Of a stretch of DNA of 64,000 nucleotides, positions 1 through 13,433 are shown piece after piece. Within the stretch, counting starts at the first letter, position 1. Every line of letters begins with the position of its first letter. This stretch comes from Glandiceps talaboti (lineage: Eukaryota; Hemichordata; Enteropneusta; Spengelidae). The DNA lies in the NCBI RefSeq assembly GCF_964340395.1, contig NC_135567.1:6903399-6967398 (forward strand). The letters are read 5' to 3'. The position numbers and the translations under genes were made by a program. Under the pieces are notes generated by a model that searched no databases, had not been told where the DNA came from, and saw only the letters and a list, made by a program, of their open reading frames with translations.

Positions 1-680
1 ACCCATGATAAGAGCTGCCTTATACCAATAGCAAACACTCATGGCGAGAGATGCATGTTGTTCTAAAATAAATGTATTGCCAAGTAACCCACCTGGCCAG
101 GGAGTATTGTACAATAAATGACAAACACAACCACTTGAATGCTACAAAACATGGTTTAATTATTCACCAACACCAAAACACAAGTTTCCGTTTGTTGGGT
201 CATCAGAACTATGTACTTGACGGACACACATGTCAACTGCGACTTCGACGATAAGCCCACATCCCAAGCAAGGCGTTACACTTACTGTAGATGTTACCTC
301 ATTTACTTGTACCTGCAACTCTCGGTTTTTAAACATCCTACACAGCTTTGAGGATCCCCTGATGCCAAATTGTAGACGTGTTCACTGTTTACACACGATG
401 AGATTCATCGTACACAAATATATACAACACTACAGTCTACTACATAGGTAACGGCACGTGATCTTGTCAACGAGTGGTTATGTGATGAGCCAATCGTTCA
501 ATCGTATTGGCAACATTTACAGGCATCGCAGGAATTTTCAGGACGGCAACTTACTGATGTTACAAGCTAGTAATTAGTGCGCAATATTTAAAGTTCAATT
601 GACAATTACCGAGACACATTTATATTTTGTAACGGATGTGGCTGCATGTTAACTCGGCAGAAACCAATTTCTGTATTTCT
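1..680. other. Intergenic DNA, no gene seen
   Basis: Only short open frames occur here and none has recognisable motifs or a convincing splice context. No tandem repeat is visible before the pentanucleotide run that starts near 690. Confidence 0.5.
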
Positions 681-682
681 TA

Positions 683-2040
683 TAGAATTTAATAGAATAG
701 GATAGAATAGGATAGAATAGAATAGAATAGAATAGAATAGAATAGAATAGAATAGAATAGAATAGAATAGAATAGAATAGAATAGAACTTTATTGTCAAT
801 TTACGGAAGTTTTCCTTTCACTTCACCAAAATATAAAATGCATATTAAATGACATATATACACTATAAATAATTACAGTAACGTAAACACTGTAGTAGCG
901 ATAGAAATCAGTTACAATCTTCTAGAAAAATATCCTAGATCTTTAAGAAATTGTCAGAAGCTTAAATCACAGGTCTGAGTTCAGTGTGGTTATTGCACGT
1001 GGTTAAAATGATTTTTTAAAAATCTTACGAGTTAAAGGTACTCTATATCGTCTTCCAGAAGGTATCAAATCAAACTGCGAGTACAAAGGATGTCAGGTAT
1101 CACTAACAATTACTTGGGCTTTCCTGCGGACGGAGAGTTTGTAGAGGTCATAGAGCTGACTATTTCTTACCAATTATTTTCCTAGCCATATTTATTTTTA
1201 TGTTTAACACTCAAGTTGCAATACCATACTGAAATGTTAGAACTTAGCATACTTTCTATAAAACTATTGTATACATTTTCAAGACCATTTTCACTAACGT
1301 CAAAACTCCGTAGTCTCCCCAGTAAAAACATACGCTGCATGGCCTTCTTAACAATACAGTTAGTGTTTTCAGTGAAATTTAGTTTATGGTTCAATTGAAA
1401 ACCTAGACATTTGAAACACTCAACAATTTCTACAGACTGACCGTTCAATACAGCCGGTTCAAATGTGACACTATAATTGTCATTTTCTATTATAAGTTCC
1501 TTAGTTTTAGTCACGTTCATTTCCAGTAAATTTGACTTACACCAGTCTTGAAGGATTGCTACATGATCAAAATAAATATATTCATTTAGAGATCGTTCTT
1601 TCAACAGGAGGCCTACAAGTGCCATATTATCAGAATATTTGAGCAAACTTACAACTAAATCTTCATTTCATCAGTATAAATTGAAAACATCACTGGTGAT
1701 AGCATGCAGCTCTGAGGTGCACCTGTATTTAAAACTAGTTTATCTAAAGTTGGGGTCTATTACAAAGAAAATAAATCACGAATCCAGGTGATGATGTATC
1801 TGTTCACATTTAAATTGAAAAGTCACCGTAATAAAATATAAGTTTGCAATGTATTGAAAACAGAACTGAAATCATTGAACAAGATACGAACATGTGTTTT
1901 AGGAAGTTGTAAATGGTTAACTACCGTATTAAGTAGTGTGAGAGTAGCATCTTCCGTTCCCCTTCCAGATTTATATGCAAATTGCAAGGGATCCAAGTAT
2001 TCGATCGGCCACTGAAGATATCAATTGTTTACTAACAACC
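683..2040 (-). mobile_element. Rex1/L2-like LINE, truncated and decayed
   Basis: Read on the minus strand, the reverse-transcriptase motifs appear in order but in shifting frames. A motif like FNDFSSVFNTLQ lies near 1.88 kb (palm motif A). A GAPQSCMLSP block lies near 1.70 kb (the GxPQGxxLSP motif). YSDNMALVG at about 1.63 kb is a degraded FADDTxVVG catalytic box. A longer frame at 1182-1646 then carries the FKCLGFQLNHKLNFTEN thumb region. Further down, HPLYSQFDLIPSGRRYRVP at about 1.1 kb is typical of Rex1-type 3' coding ends. The element ends in a (TTCTA)n tail, seen on the plus strand as AATAG repeats. Several frameshifts and stops make it inactive. The clade call rests on remembered motif wording. 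Confidence 0.8.
688..787. repeat. (AATAG)n microsatellite, the LINE 3' tail
   Basis: About 20 copies of AATAG, with a few AGGAT variants at the left edge. It abuts the LINE sequence 'aactttattgtc', which reads as an AATAAAG-type end on the minus strand, so it is most simply the repetitive 3' tail of that LINE. Confidence 0.9.
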
Positions 2041-2251
2041 CTATCCATATAATAGGGAGCTCGTCTTCAAACAGTGAATAAGTTGCAATAAATATACAGT
2101 AAAATGAGATGAAATGAAGAAATTGTTAGTCTGAGTTCTTGTTGAGAGATCGAGAATATGCGACTTGACTAGTCAGATGATTGAAACGTGTGTACAAATA
2201 ATGACGCATGTGCGCATGTGCATAATGGGTTAGTTATAGAATGCCGACATC

Positions 2252-4293
2252 ATTCTTAAAGTTGTAAAATTGTTTTAAATTGCCATTTTTTCAATATTTC
2301 AAATACTGTAAAAGATCGTGTAGAACCAACCTTTACCATGTAATCAATTGCCTCGTTCACGGATGCAAGTCAAATTGACCCTTGTAATGACTAACGGCTT
2401 TAGACAATAATTCGATCGTAAACAAAATGTTTTGAACCTCTCGCCATTACTGCATAAATTGCCACACGTCATTTAAAAGACGAGATCACGCGAGAATTCG
2501 GGACGCGACTTCACTATCATGGCTGCGATGTAGGTAAGTGTCATGAATAAACATGAGACAGTTTCCCGGGTGAATTTTAGCCAAGTCGGAGGATACTTTG
2601 ATTTAGTACATCCACATACTTTTGTCACTTGTATTGTTTTTATTTGTGATCACTATATCAAGGGCAAGGTTAGGAAAATTTTCGATGGCTTCGTGATCGT
2701 GGTTATGGACGTGTTCGAAGTATCTGCCTTCCGTAGCATAGGCAAACGTAGAGCTATGTTTGTTATCCTTGAAAGTTGAAAGCTATAATTATTGTGCAAT
2801 TGTTGTATATAGTTTCTGGTTGTATCGGCAAGTTCATTTTACATGACGTACAGAAGTGTCACATTGTCACTTTTTATTACTTTCGTGCTACTTTCTAGCT
2901 ATTGATTTTCGCCCCTGAATTGAAAATAAAACCAACGGAAGTTACCGTACATCATCAATTACCTGTAGTGAAAACAATACATTGTACATGTCGAAATCGT
3001 TGCCACAGCCACAGAGGAAAAACAAGTCGCGGTGGTTGTATCTGTAATATCTATAAGTATATTTGATATTTGGAACTATATAAACTGCTCAATGTGCGAC
3101 TGGCGATGGTATTTATTCAGGGGCATGCAATGAAATACGACGACGTGATACATTGAACAACGATAATGCATGACAGACCTTACTGTGCTTCTCGTTCGTG
3201 ACATGCGTTCATTTTGACAATGGTACCGATCGTTATCAGGAGAAAGTGGCTCCACTCGGGAAATCTATTACAAATATTTATGGAACGAACGTAAGCAAAC
3301 GCCCATCTCGCTAAATAGTTTGACACACACACCCCTCTCCGAATGCATAGACTTCGATACTTGACGTGCGATCATATGGTAACATTTTCCATTTTTAGGC
3401 TGCAGTGCATCATCACATCCCGGTTCGCGTACATGTAATCATAAATGTATAAGATAATGTCGTCAAGATTATCGCTATAAGAAAGCCATGTTGGCATGTA
3501 TTTTATTTCCAGCAAAATTCCACAATATATCAAACTGCCCTGAGTTTACTTGCATGACTACATAGTCTGATTATTATTACAATTCACTGCTGGGTCGCGT
3601 TAGTTGTCTTGACGTGGTGGGGTCGGTGTTCATAGGGACGAGGTTCTCGAGATATGCCGTGGAGTATTTGTTATCAGAATACAGTAAAATGTCGATAATA
3701 TAGACGTGTTTAGGCAAATACATATTTAAGAGTGAAAAATACTTTAGTTCTGATATCGCACAAATTCACTACATAAAAATCCTGCTATTACGGTACTGTT
3801 ATCATGTACTGATTTTAGACTCGCCTATCTAACAACAATCTTGCAACGTCCACGTGTTTTGTCAGACCAGTTTCTTCTTTGACTGCATTCCGATCGGTGT
3901 ATCTCACTAAAAATGTTGATTTTGCCCTCATTTCTTTTCTCCCACTTGTTTTTACTAGCGGAATGGAGCAGTTCCACATTACCTGTGACATTGATCATGT
4001 TCAACACCATGTTGTCTGTTAGCAACAATATTGTGAGCATGTACGAATGATACGTCACACTCTGTGACGTCACACATCAAGTACACATCTTTTGACCATA
4101 AACATTGGTGTACGTACACACAAAAAAAAGATATATTTTTTTTTTAAATTACAATTTTCCCAGCAATCAACATCAACCAAGTCAATGAAGAATCGATGTG
4201 ACTTAGTGCATAGAATATGTTACCAAAGGCAAAATTTGATTTCTAAATATTGAAAAAAATGGCAATTTTTAACAATTTTACAACTTTAAGCCA
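2252..4293. repeat. Inverted repeat pair (2252-2310 and 4237-4293)
   Basis: The ~57-bp sequence beginning CTTAAAGTTGTAAAATTG at 2252 reappears as its reverse complement ending at 4293, with only a few differences. The arms face inward around ~1.9 kb with no transposase-like frame. They could be ends of a non-autonomous element or two opposed copies of one dispersed repeat. Confidence 0.45.
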
Positions 4294-5475
4294 AAGGATT
4301 CTAGTGAAACCACAACAATTCAAAAACCACAAAATCAAACCCCAAATACACAACATCTTACGATCGACGACATAATTAAGTAACATCTTGACTAAAATAG
4401 ATAACACCACAGACGCAACTTAAAAAAAGATATACTCAAAAGTATATACACTTTGCCGATTTTAAGAATCTTCAGGCAGAGGTAGACTTGCTGACAACAT
4501 CCGGGTCTTATACAGTGCTCAGCGCATGCAAAGACGCTCACGGCTACAGGTGTATTTTAGATACCCGAGGGCAAAGAGATGTTGTTTATTGGTGAACACG
4601 TGAACATAAGTCGTATATAGGAAGTTGTAATTCCTTTTTCGCATGTGTGTAGCTGTGTAAAAATCGAGTTGTACTGTACTGTTTAGTCTCTTGGACAATC
4701 ACCATGGATACTAGCAAGGTAGCACATATGCAATATTGTTTACTCGACTAGATGAACAAATAAGGTCAACATGCCTAGCTTATCAGAGTAGTTTAATCAA
4801 TGATTCATTTTGAAACAGTACAGTTTCAATAATTTACCTTTGTAAATATTAGTTATACTTGAATAAAGTTCAGTAGTAGCTTGCTTGCTTGGTAACAGAC
4901 TTCTGGTGCGTCTTTCCCTCTTTTATAAACCAATCCCTCACAAACATGTTATTGTCGAAGTTGACATGGGTTCAATCAATGTTATGCACTTTTTGTTATT
5001 AGTCTGATAAGCCTTAGCGTGTAACCGATATGTGTGAAATGCACAGATAGGGAATGTTTCTATTTTCAATTGGTGTTCAAACGCCAGTGAGTCACCACAA
5101 TGAGGTAAACGTATAGGGGATTCCCCTTCTCAGTCCCCGCTTTATGAATATTAATGAGTTTTTACACAACATCAAGTGTGAGGGCAGAAATCCATTCTGA
5201 AGGTGACAATGGTGACCTCACAATTCTCCTGACTCCTGACTCAACAAACATAATAGTTGAACTACACTAATATTAGTATACATACTAAATTGTCATGAAG
5301 GAAAGATACTGTAGTAAATCACTCCGAGATATGGAGATTGAAAAGTACCAAACATTCTTACATATCACAATTTATTGCACATCTGAATTTTCTGCACACA
5401 TAATAGTTACACTGCACTAACTTTAACAGTAATCAATTCAACGGCCTTCGGAATAAAGACTGGCATACACCATAG
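2311..5475. other. Mostly unique DNA, no supported gene
   Basis: Open frames at 2543-2779 (+) and 3825-4073 (-) lack recognisable motifs. Two spots look like first-exon ends: ATGGCTGCGATGTAG directly before GTAAGTG at 2520-2541, where the short frame closes itself, and ATGGATACTAGCAAG before GTAGCA near 4704, in good Kozak context. Neither can be linked to a downstream exon. Confidence 0.4.
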
Positions 5476-5479
5476 ACCC

Positions 5480-6745
<1,266 letters not shown>

Positions 6746-6759
6746 TACTGAGAATATCC

Positions 6760-7338
6760 ATAATTCTTTTTAGTGATCACAGACACATTTAATTTACCAT
6801 AAATTGTTTTTGTTTATAAAATTCTGGGTGTGCGCAACCCCATATTAAATCATATGAGAACAACAAATAATAGCAACCTCCACTTAGAATAACTAGAGAG
6901 CTGATTTGTTGGCAAAATATATCTAGACATAGTAATACCCATATTTTCTCTGTTTTGTCGTGATTTTGTTCATTCTCACACGTTACCATAATACATGTAT
7001 CCTTTGTGGAAAGGTTATGTTAGATAATTACTGTCTTTAAGAAATACTACGCACACACACAAGACATGCACACATGAACACAATATTTCAAAATTTCTGA
7101 CAACAGTATGGGAAATTCTTTTCATTTATTATTCATTTTATTTTAACAACTTGCTGTCCATTATTAAGGCAACTACAACAATAAGAAAAAGCCTGGCTTT
7201 GGGCCAACAACCCTGAAAAAAACAATTGACAAAAATTAGACATTATGTTATTTTCACTGAATTTGAAACTTGTTTTAAAATTGTTGTACTCCTTTCCAAC
7301 TCATCGCCATTGTTTCAACTGTGCTCCTAATTTCATTT
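6760..7338. other. AT-rich DNA, nothing recognised
   Basis: No frame with motifs, no tandem repeat and no splice-bounded exon was seen. The minus-strand frame at 6789-6989 looks like chance. Confidence 0.4.
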
Positions 7339-7495
7339 AGCGGACACTTTTTTAGTTAATTGTACACTTTTTTTCAGTTAATTGTACACTATTTTTAGTT
7401 AATCGTACACTTTAAGTTAATTGAACACTTTTTTTTTAGTTAATCATACATTTCTTTTAGTTAATCGGACACTATGTTTATTTAATCAGACACAA
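7339..7495. repeat. ~24-bp tandem repeat (TTAGTTAATCGTACACTTTT)
   Basis: Six to seven diverged copies of a unit near TTAGTTAATNGTACACTTTT follow each other, with variable T-run lengths. Sequence on both sides is unrelated. Confidence 0.8.
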
Positions 7496-8066
7496 AGGAA
7501 GTATCCACATACCGTTAATCCATGAATGTAACTGGCTATGGCCCACTCCCTACCTTGTCACTGTTCAAATGCAATCAACATGTGCTACCGCACCTAATTT
7601 TGCACCTGTCTCTCAGTAAAGTGTTTGTAAAAAATCGACTTTACCTAAATGGGTCTCAAACACAGTACCTCTAGTTATGTACCTATTCATCTATCCAAAG
7701 GTACGTTCTCTAACTACTTCACTACAAAGTGAGATAGATATCATCTCCAGATATCATTTGTTCATTGACTTGACAATGCGTATGTTTACAGGGTTAATAA
7801 GAACTGTGGATGAGGAAAATGGAAATACTGCTTGATTTGGGACTGTCGTTTTGATACAGAACGAATCCTTCTGGGTTCATGGATTTCACGCTAAACGTTT
7901 GGGGGAAATTCAGATTATTTAGCCGAGAAATGCTGGATGGGATTTCTATAGCGAATTTTGTAATTAACATAACAATGGTGAGAGGTTACATAACAGAGCT
8001 CAGATACCTAGGTTGACTTTCTGGTGAAAAACCTAAAAACTCGTCAAACTCTAAGTATAACGTCGT

Positions 8067-8223
8067 TATAGTACACGTCCTCGGACATTAACAGTTTTTA
8101 TTCAAACAGTTTTGGTTAACCCATCAGTTATTTAGTCCTCAGCTGTGCCTCGGACAAAATAACAGACAGGTTAACCAAAACTGTCCAAATAAAAACAGTA
8201 CATGTTCTCTGATGTGTACTATA
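8067..8223. mobile_element. Foldback MITE, ~157 bp
   Basis: The left arm begins TATAGTACACGTCCTCGGAC. The right arm ends with the matching GTGTACTATA, and both carry the inner motif CAGTTTTGGTTAACC. The arms are ~55 bp with several mismatches and enclose ~45 bp. There is no coding capacity, as expected of a non-autonomous DNA transposon. Confidence 0.75.
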
Positions 8224-8462
8224 ACTATCAGTTATCCACTCAAATTCCTCCACTCAGGATCGAAACAGGTCGTTTTAGAGGTGAGGTGTTTCAAGCTCGC
8301 CGCTGTGTGTTTTGTAATACAGATTAAAATTGAGGACGAATCCCACTTTTTATTTCACTGTTGATTCTACTAGGTATTCAATTTTATAGTGACTAATAAG
8401 CCCGATGGGCTAGGTGATGTATTAACTCTCTGATATTGTTATTGGCAATTTTTAAATGTATA

Positions 8463-9150
8463 TCACATGTCAACATCTCTTACTATCAGTGATATGCAAA
8501 TGAGGGCTTGGGTAGTGACACTGGAACTTGGTGAGATGTTTCTAGAAGTGTTATTTTGCAGATGTTGTTCAATTTTTTTATAATTGGCACTGGCAACCAT
8601 GACCATGCCAATGGCAACTTCTAAATGGGAGTACACTTTGGTCAAATAATGATATTCTGTGGGCAATTGAATACAAATTCATTAAAAATATTCAAATACC
8701 ATGGCAACCATGACCACGTCCACAGCAACATCCAAACAGAGCTGTATTTCACAAAGATAGACAAGTGAACAAACATTCAAAAAGTGTATGCAAATATGCC
8801 TTAGCAACAACAAAATGGGAGTACATTTTGGCCAATAGCAACAGCTAAATGGTACCATATCTCATAAAGATAACATCGCAAATTCTTACACCAATGAATA
8901 CACATTTCAAACATTGATAAAAATAGACAAGTGAACAAAGATTAATAATGTGTTTGCAAATATACCTAGCAACAATGACCACACCCATAGCAAAAACATT
9001 GGAGTACATTTTGGTCAAATAACAATATCATCTTGTAGGCTATTCAGTAAACATAAAAAAATTCATGCAAATATCCCTATCGACCTTGACCCACCAATAG
9101 AAAATGATGTGATGCCAATAAATTGACGATCAATTCAAATAAGACAAAAT
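8463..9150. repeat. ACCATGACCACGCCCATAGCAAC dispersed tandem family
   Basis: Diverged units contain 'gcaaccatgaccacgccc', 'tgggagtacattttggtcaa' and 'gtaaacattcaaaaa' in the same order, about 200-250 bp apart. The family resumes at 10171-10440 after the LINE and again at 12955-13085, so later insertions have split one array. Confidence 0.7.
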
Positions 9151-10172
9151 ATACAATCTTAAGTATTGATTGGTTCCCTTGAATTTAAGGGGGTCTCACT
9201 AGATGAAGTTAAAAGTTCACCTTTTGTTGGGGTCAACATTGACAATACGCTGTCTTGGAAGCAGCATATAGCTGAGGTGAAAAAGAAAATTAGTAGAATG
9301 ACATGTAGAATGAATGTGTGTTTTATAAGTTATGTCACACGGTTCCAGAATATGTACTTGTACTATTGTATAATGCTTTTGTTCTGCCCCATATCACCTA
9401 CGGTCTCGAAGTGTGGGGTAACACGTGTCCGACATACCTGAATGAAATATTTTTAATTCAAAAAAGAATAGTGCGCACCATAACAGATAGTCATTGATGT
9501 GCTCACTCGGGGCCATTATTTAAAAGGTTGAATATTCTTGACATTTTCAAACAGCACAAAATACAGCTTGTCGTTATCATTCATGACGTTTTGCAACTCA
9601 GATTACCGGATACCTTTCAGGATTTTTTCACTCCCATTAAACACTCCTTCACAACACAACAGAGCGCCAGAAACGACCTTACCATCCCAAAAGCAAACCA
9701 TAGGACTGGTCAGTTCACTGTCAAGTATTCAGGTGCTAAACTATGGAATTGTGTCCCTTACAACATTCGCAACATAAATAGCAGAAGTAATTTTCAAACA
9801 GAGTTCCAAAACTATCTCCAATCATTGTAAACTAGTTATACTTCATATTCATAGAGAATGATTACCGTTTGTCTGTATATTTAAGTAGGTCATTTGTTGT
9901 TTCTTTATATTTGTTTGTTTGGTTGTTGTTGTTTTTTTGTCCACCTATATTTATACAATGTATGATTGTTTTCTATTCTGTGAATATTGCAATATACTCA
10001 ATTTGACCAGCAGCCCCAGTAATTAGTAATTCCTAATCCCTAAGATTGTAAAAGGGGACGGACTCGACTAGTTGCAAAGACAACTATTTTTCGTCTCCCT
10101 TTCCCAAGTTGAATACTTCATATATTGTAGAATTGTTATATATTTCTGGGAATAAAGATTATTATTATTATT
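9150..10172 (+). mobile_element. LINE 3' end (L2/CR1-like), decayed
   Basis: The frame at 9166-9441 contains FVGVNIDNTLSWKQHI, the standard post-palm motif of LINE reverse transcriptases. The frame at 9528-9830 carries the C-terminal block LDIFKQHKIQLV...LPDTF...GQFTVKYSGAKLWNCVP, ending at a stop near 9830. The 3' UTR runs to AATAAAGATTATTATTATTATTAAT at ~10172, a (TTA)n tail typical of L2-type elements. The two frames are offset by a frameshift near 9440-9530. It is inserted in the ACCATGACCACGCCC family, which resumes immediately after the tail. Confidence 0.85.
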
Positions 10173-10440
10173 AATAACAACAGCTAAATGGTAGCATATT
10201 TCATAAAGATAACATCGCAAATTCTTACACCAATGAACAAACATTTGAAATATTAATGAAAATAGACAAGTTAACAAACGTTCAAATAGTGTATGCAAGT
10301 ATGCCTAGCAACCATGACCACGCCCTTAGAAACAATAAAATGGGAGTACATTTGGTCAAATAATGATATCATCTTGTAAGTAATTGAGTAAACATTCAAA
10401 AATAAATGCAAATATGACCCCACCCATAGCAATAGCTAAA
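10171..10440. repeat. ACCATGACCACGCCC family, resumed after the LINE
   Basis: It restarts with 'aacaacagctaaatggtagcatatttcataaag', matching sequence near 8845 left of the LINE, and contains another 'tagcaaccatgaccacgccc' near 10307. Confidence 0.7.
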
Positions 10441-10770
10441 TGCAGGGCTTAAAACTCGGGTAGTCTCACATCCACAGACTACCAATGTGCATCTCTGGGC
10501 TACCAAATTATGGTGGTAGCCAAATTGGGCAACAAAGTTTTTAATGAAACTATGACAACTTGACTATAGGACCTGTGAGAGGTCACACTTAACATCTTAT
10601 TTGATGCCATACTTGACGAAGGGAACCGAGATGAACATTTTTGGATGTATGGGTCACTATAGGGACACATGCATATGGGCTACCAACCATTGCTCTTGGG
10701 CTACCAATCTCAGATGATGGTAGCCCACCTGGGCTACCAAGAAACAAATCATTGACAATGACATAGTCCC
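10440..10770. repeat. Dispersed repeat with GGCTACCAA motifs
   Basis: It contains repeated 'gggctaccaa' and 'ggtagcc' blocks starting with 'agggcttaaaactcgggtag'. A shorter diverged copy lies at 14245-14345. No open frame. Confidence 0.6.
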
Positions 10771-11584
10771 AGCTCTGATTGGATTTAATGAACAGGCAGT
10801 TTATGTTGTCATTTTCTTGATATCACTACTCTGATCAAGCATCAACACTTGTGAACCTAAATCAAACAGACTTAGATATGTTGGTTCTGCATCGAACATC
10901 GAACATGCCTACTCTTCAAGATGACATGATGGAATAAACCATTCAACAATAAAGGATAGGTCAACTACGGGGGTGGGGGGGGGGTGTGGGGACCTGGTCA
11001 AGCATGGCTGAGTTATGGCTTAAATTTGGACATGAAAACTGTGCCAACAAAATTGCTGCCAGGAAGCCATATCAGATCGTATCACGACGAAAATGGATAT
11101 GCACATATATGTCCTAGAACACTGTCCTAATACCAACTTTGAATGAGATCGGTTAAAGAATTTCTGAGTTATGGCTTTGGACATGGAAAATTCACAAACA
11201 AAATGGCTGCCAGACAGCCATATTGGATCATATCACGACGAAAATGGAGATGCACATATGTCATAGAACAATGTCCTGATACTAACTTTGAATGAGATCT
11301 GTTAAAGCATGTCTAAGTTATGGCTTTGGACATGAAAACTGTGCCAACAAAATTGCTGCCAGGAAGCCATATCGGATCGTATCACGACGAAAATGGATAT
11401 GCACATATGTCATAGAACACTGTCCTAGTACCAACTTTGAATGAGATCTGTTAAAGCATGTGTGAGTTATGGCTTTGGACATGGAAAATTTGCCCAACAA
11501 AATGGCTGCCAGGCAGCCATATTGGATCGTATCACAATAACAATGAACAGGCACATGTATGTCATAGAACACTGTGCTAATAGG

Positions 11585-11690
11585 TAACAGGACAATTGTC
11601 CCCCGGACAACTGCCCCCGAAGGACAATTGCCCCCCGGACAACTGCCCCTGAAGAACAACTGCCCCCCAGACTACTGCCCCCGAACGAAA
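11585..11690. repeat. C-rich GGACAACTGCCCCCGAA subrepeats
   Basis: About six alternating blocks of GGACAATTGCCCCCC and GGACAACTGCCCCCGAA (~32-bp paired unit, three copies) lie at the left edge of the long-TIR element. Only the last block is mirrored at its right edge. Confidence 0.8.
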
Positions 11691-11947
11691 AAAAAAATAG
11701 TATTACAGATGTACGGGTTTGTCATTCATTAAAAAGTCACCGTCGACAACTTACCGCCACAATTTGCATACATTATACTCACTAAACACAAACACGAAGT
11801 CATTTTTTTACTGGAAAAGATTTATTTATTATCAGTTTAATACAAAATATACAGGTAATCTCTTCTCAGTCGTGACTAATTCCCGACTTGGACTTGAACG
11901 ATCCCGTACGAGAGTATGAGAGTGTAAATGCTAGAGTGCAACGTTAG

Positions 11948-12300
11948 AACTATCCATACTTATACCGTTCAACTCTACGACTCACAACACCTGTATATGA
12001 TATTGATTGTTGTCCAACTGATGTCTTCACTGGCGGAATACACAAATTGCCCTGAGCCTTCTGTCGTGTATTGTATTCATAATTAAACAGCGAGCAATAA
12101 TCGGTTATAGAGTGTGGTAAATTATTGTGTATTAAATCGTAAACAAAAACACCTACTAAATACTTGTGTAACTTAAACACGTCGAGAATTGTTAACTGGT
12201 TGAAAAGAGGAGAAGAATGTTCCAGAAAATTATGTGAATTACGGCCGTAAGTTAAATCATCATGCCGACATTTATGAATGACGTAACAGTTATCACAGAT
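11948..12300 (-). mobile_element. LINE reverse transcriptase C-terminal fragment
   Basis: The minus frame reads SPLFNQLTILDVFKLHKYLV, then HNNLPHSITDYCSLF, then NTRQKAQGNLCIPPVKTSVG and SISYTG. This is the same C-terminal block as in the LINE at 9.5-9.8 kb but clearly diverged from it. It is bounded by the inverted arms of the long-TIR element, so the LINE piece appears captured or nested. Confidence 0.75.
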
Positions 12301-12840
12301 AACAATAGAGTAAAACATGTGAGTGAGTAGTAGTGAGTATAATGTACACAAATTGCGGCGGTAAGTTGCAGACGGTGACTTTTTAATGATTGACAAACCC
12401 GTACATCTGTAATACTACTATTATTACTAGGTTTTTTTTCGTTCGGTGGCAGTAGTAGCAGTATCATGACAACAATGAATAAGCACATGTATGTCATAGA
12501 ACACTGTCCTAATACAAACTTAGAATAAGATCTGTGCAAGCACGTCTTGAGTTATGGATTTGGACATGGAAAAATCACAAACAATATGGCTGCCAGGCAG
12601 CCATATTGGATAGTATCATGATGAAAATAATTATGCACATGTATGTCATAGAACACTGTCCTAATACCAATATTGAATGAGATCTATTCAAGCATGTCTG
12701 AGTTATGGCTTTGGACATGGAAAATTTGCAAACAAAATAGCTGTTAGGCAGCCATATTGGATTGTAGCATGAAACAAATTAACATGCATATGTATGCCAT
12801 TGTATGTTGCCCCTGTACCAAGTTTGAAAAAAAAACAGTC

Positions 12841-13085
12841 CAGGCATCTCGAAGAAACAGCTCTGGACGGACGGACGGATGGATGGACCCCAATCCATAA
12901 GTTCCCGTCCCGGACTGCGTCCAGCAGGGACTAAAAACACGAATTTTGAGCTCTGAAATGATAGCATATTTCATAAAGATAACGTCGCAAATTGTTACAC
13001 TAATGAATAAACATTCGAAACATTGATGAAAATATATGCCAAGCAACAAGACCACACCCATAATACAAGACCACATCAATAATAA
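12841..13085. repeat. GGAC-rich segment and ACCATGACC family remnant
   Basis: At 12868-12890 there is CTGGACGGACGGACGGATGG, followed by 'gtcccggactgcgtccagca' and 'gggactaa'. From 12955 'atttcataaagataacgtcgcaaattgttacac' matches the ACCATGACC family at 8.86 and 10.2 kb. Confidence 0.6.
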
Positions 13086-13326
13086 AAGTCAAATGAATTG
13101 CATAGATTACAACTATGTTGGATAGGCAACTCGATAGTCATTCAGGAAATGAAAACATATAACCTAACATGGCTCATGTATGAATAGATGTTTTAAAAAA
13201 CAATACAGTTGTGCTTCAACACCATTGGCGCTATTTTCCTTGATCCAAATTTGAGAGAATTCAGTCTACTTATGTCCATGGTCAGACAATGTTAGTCCCA
13301 CTGCTTTTTGTTTCAGTCTTTTTTCA
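13086..13326. other. 3' flank of the minus-strand gene
   Basis: This stretch lies beyond the stop codon of the terminal exon and presumably includes its 3' UTR. I saw no clear AATAAA on the minus strand, so the transcript end is not placed. Confidence 0.4.
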
Positions 13327-13433
13327 TCATTTTTTTCCTTTTCTTATCTCATTCATCAGCTTGGTAGAGGTTGTTGGTAAATCATGCCCAAAGTCTGTGT
13401 TCGCATTCAAACATTCACGAACTTGTCCTCTTC
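13327..13433 (-). CDS. Terminal coding exon of an unrecognised gene
   Basis: On the minus strand a pyrimidine-rich acceptor (TTGTTTCTTCTC...TTTACAG) precedes an open frame of 34 codons, plus one split codon, ending at TGA (13329-13327). The peptide includes GQVRECLNANTDFGHD and ends KLMNEIRKGKK. It accepts the single leftover base of the exon at 15462-15533 without breaking the frame. The encoded tail is polar and ends basic. I do not recognise the family. The evidence that it is real is the joint splice-phase agreement of four exons. Confidence 0.65.

Larger units (their letters stand above)
11582..12455. mobile_element. Long-TIR element containing a LINE fragment
   Basis: An inverted pair of ~110-bp arms, 11672-11785 and 12318-12447, starts with CTGCCCCCGAACGAAAAAAA and includes 'attacagatgtacgggtttg' and 'aaaaagtcaccgtc'. 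It interrupts a unit of the 148-bp array. The flanking array sequences overlap by ~53 bp (11529-11581 and 12461-12512), either as a duplication or as parts of neighbouring units. The interior holds minus-strand LINE coding sequence, not a transposase. Confidence 0.7.
11020..12840 (+). repeat. ~148-bp tandem array with a palindrome in each unit
   Basis: Six recognisable units begin near 11023, 11166, 11313, 11464, 12549 and 12700, each with 'gagttatggctttggacatg'. Each holds a perfect or near-perfect palindrome of the form ATGGCTGCCAGGCAGCCAT and then 'gtcatagaacactgtcctaa'. The array is interrupted at 11582-12455 by a long-TIR insertion. It ends in a GGAC-rich segment. Confidence 0.85.
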
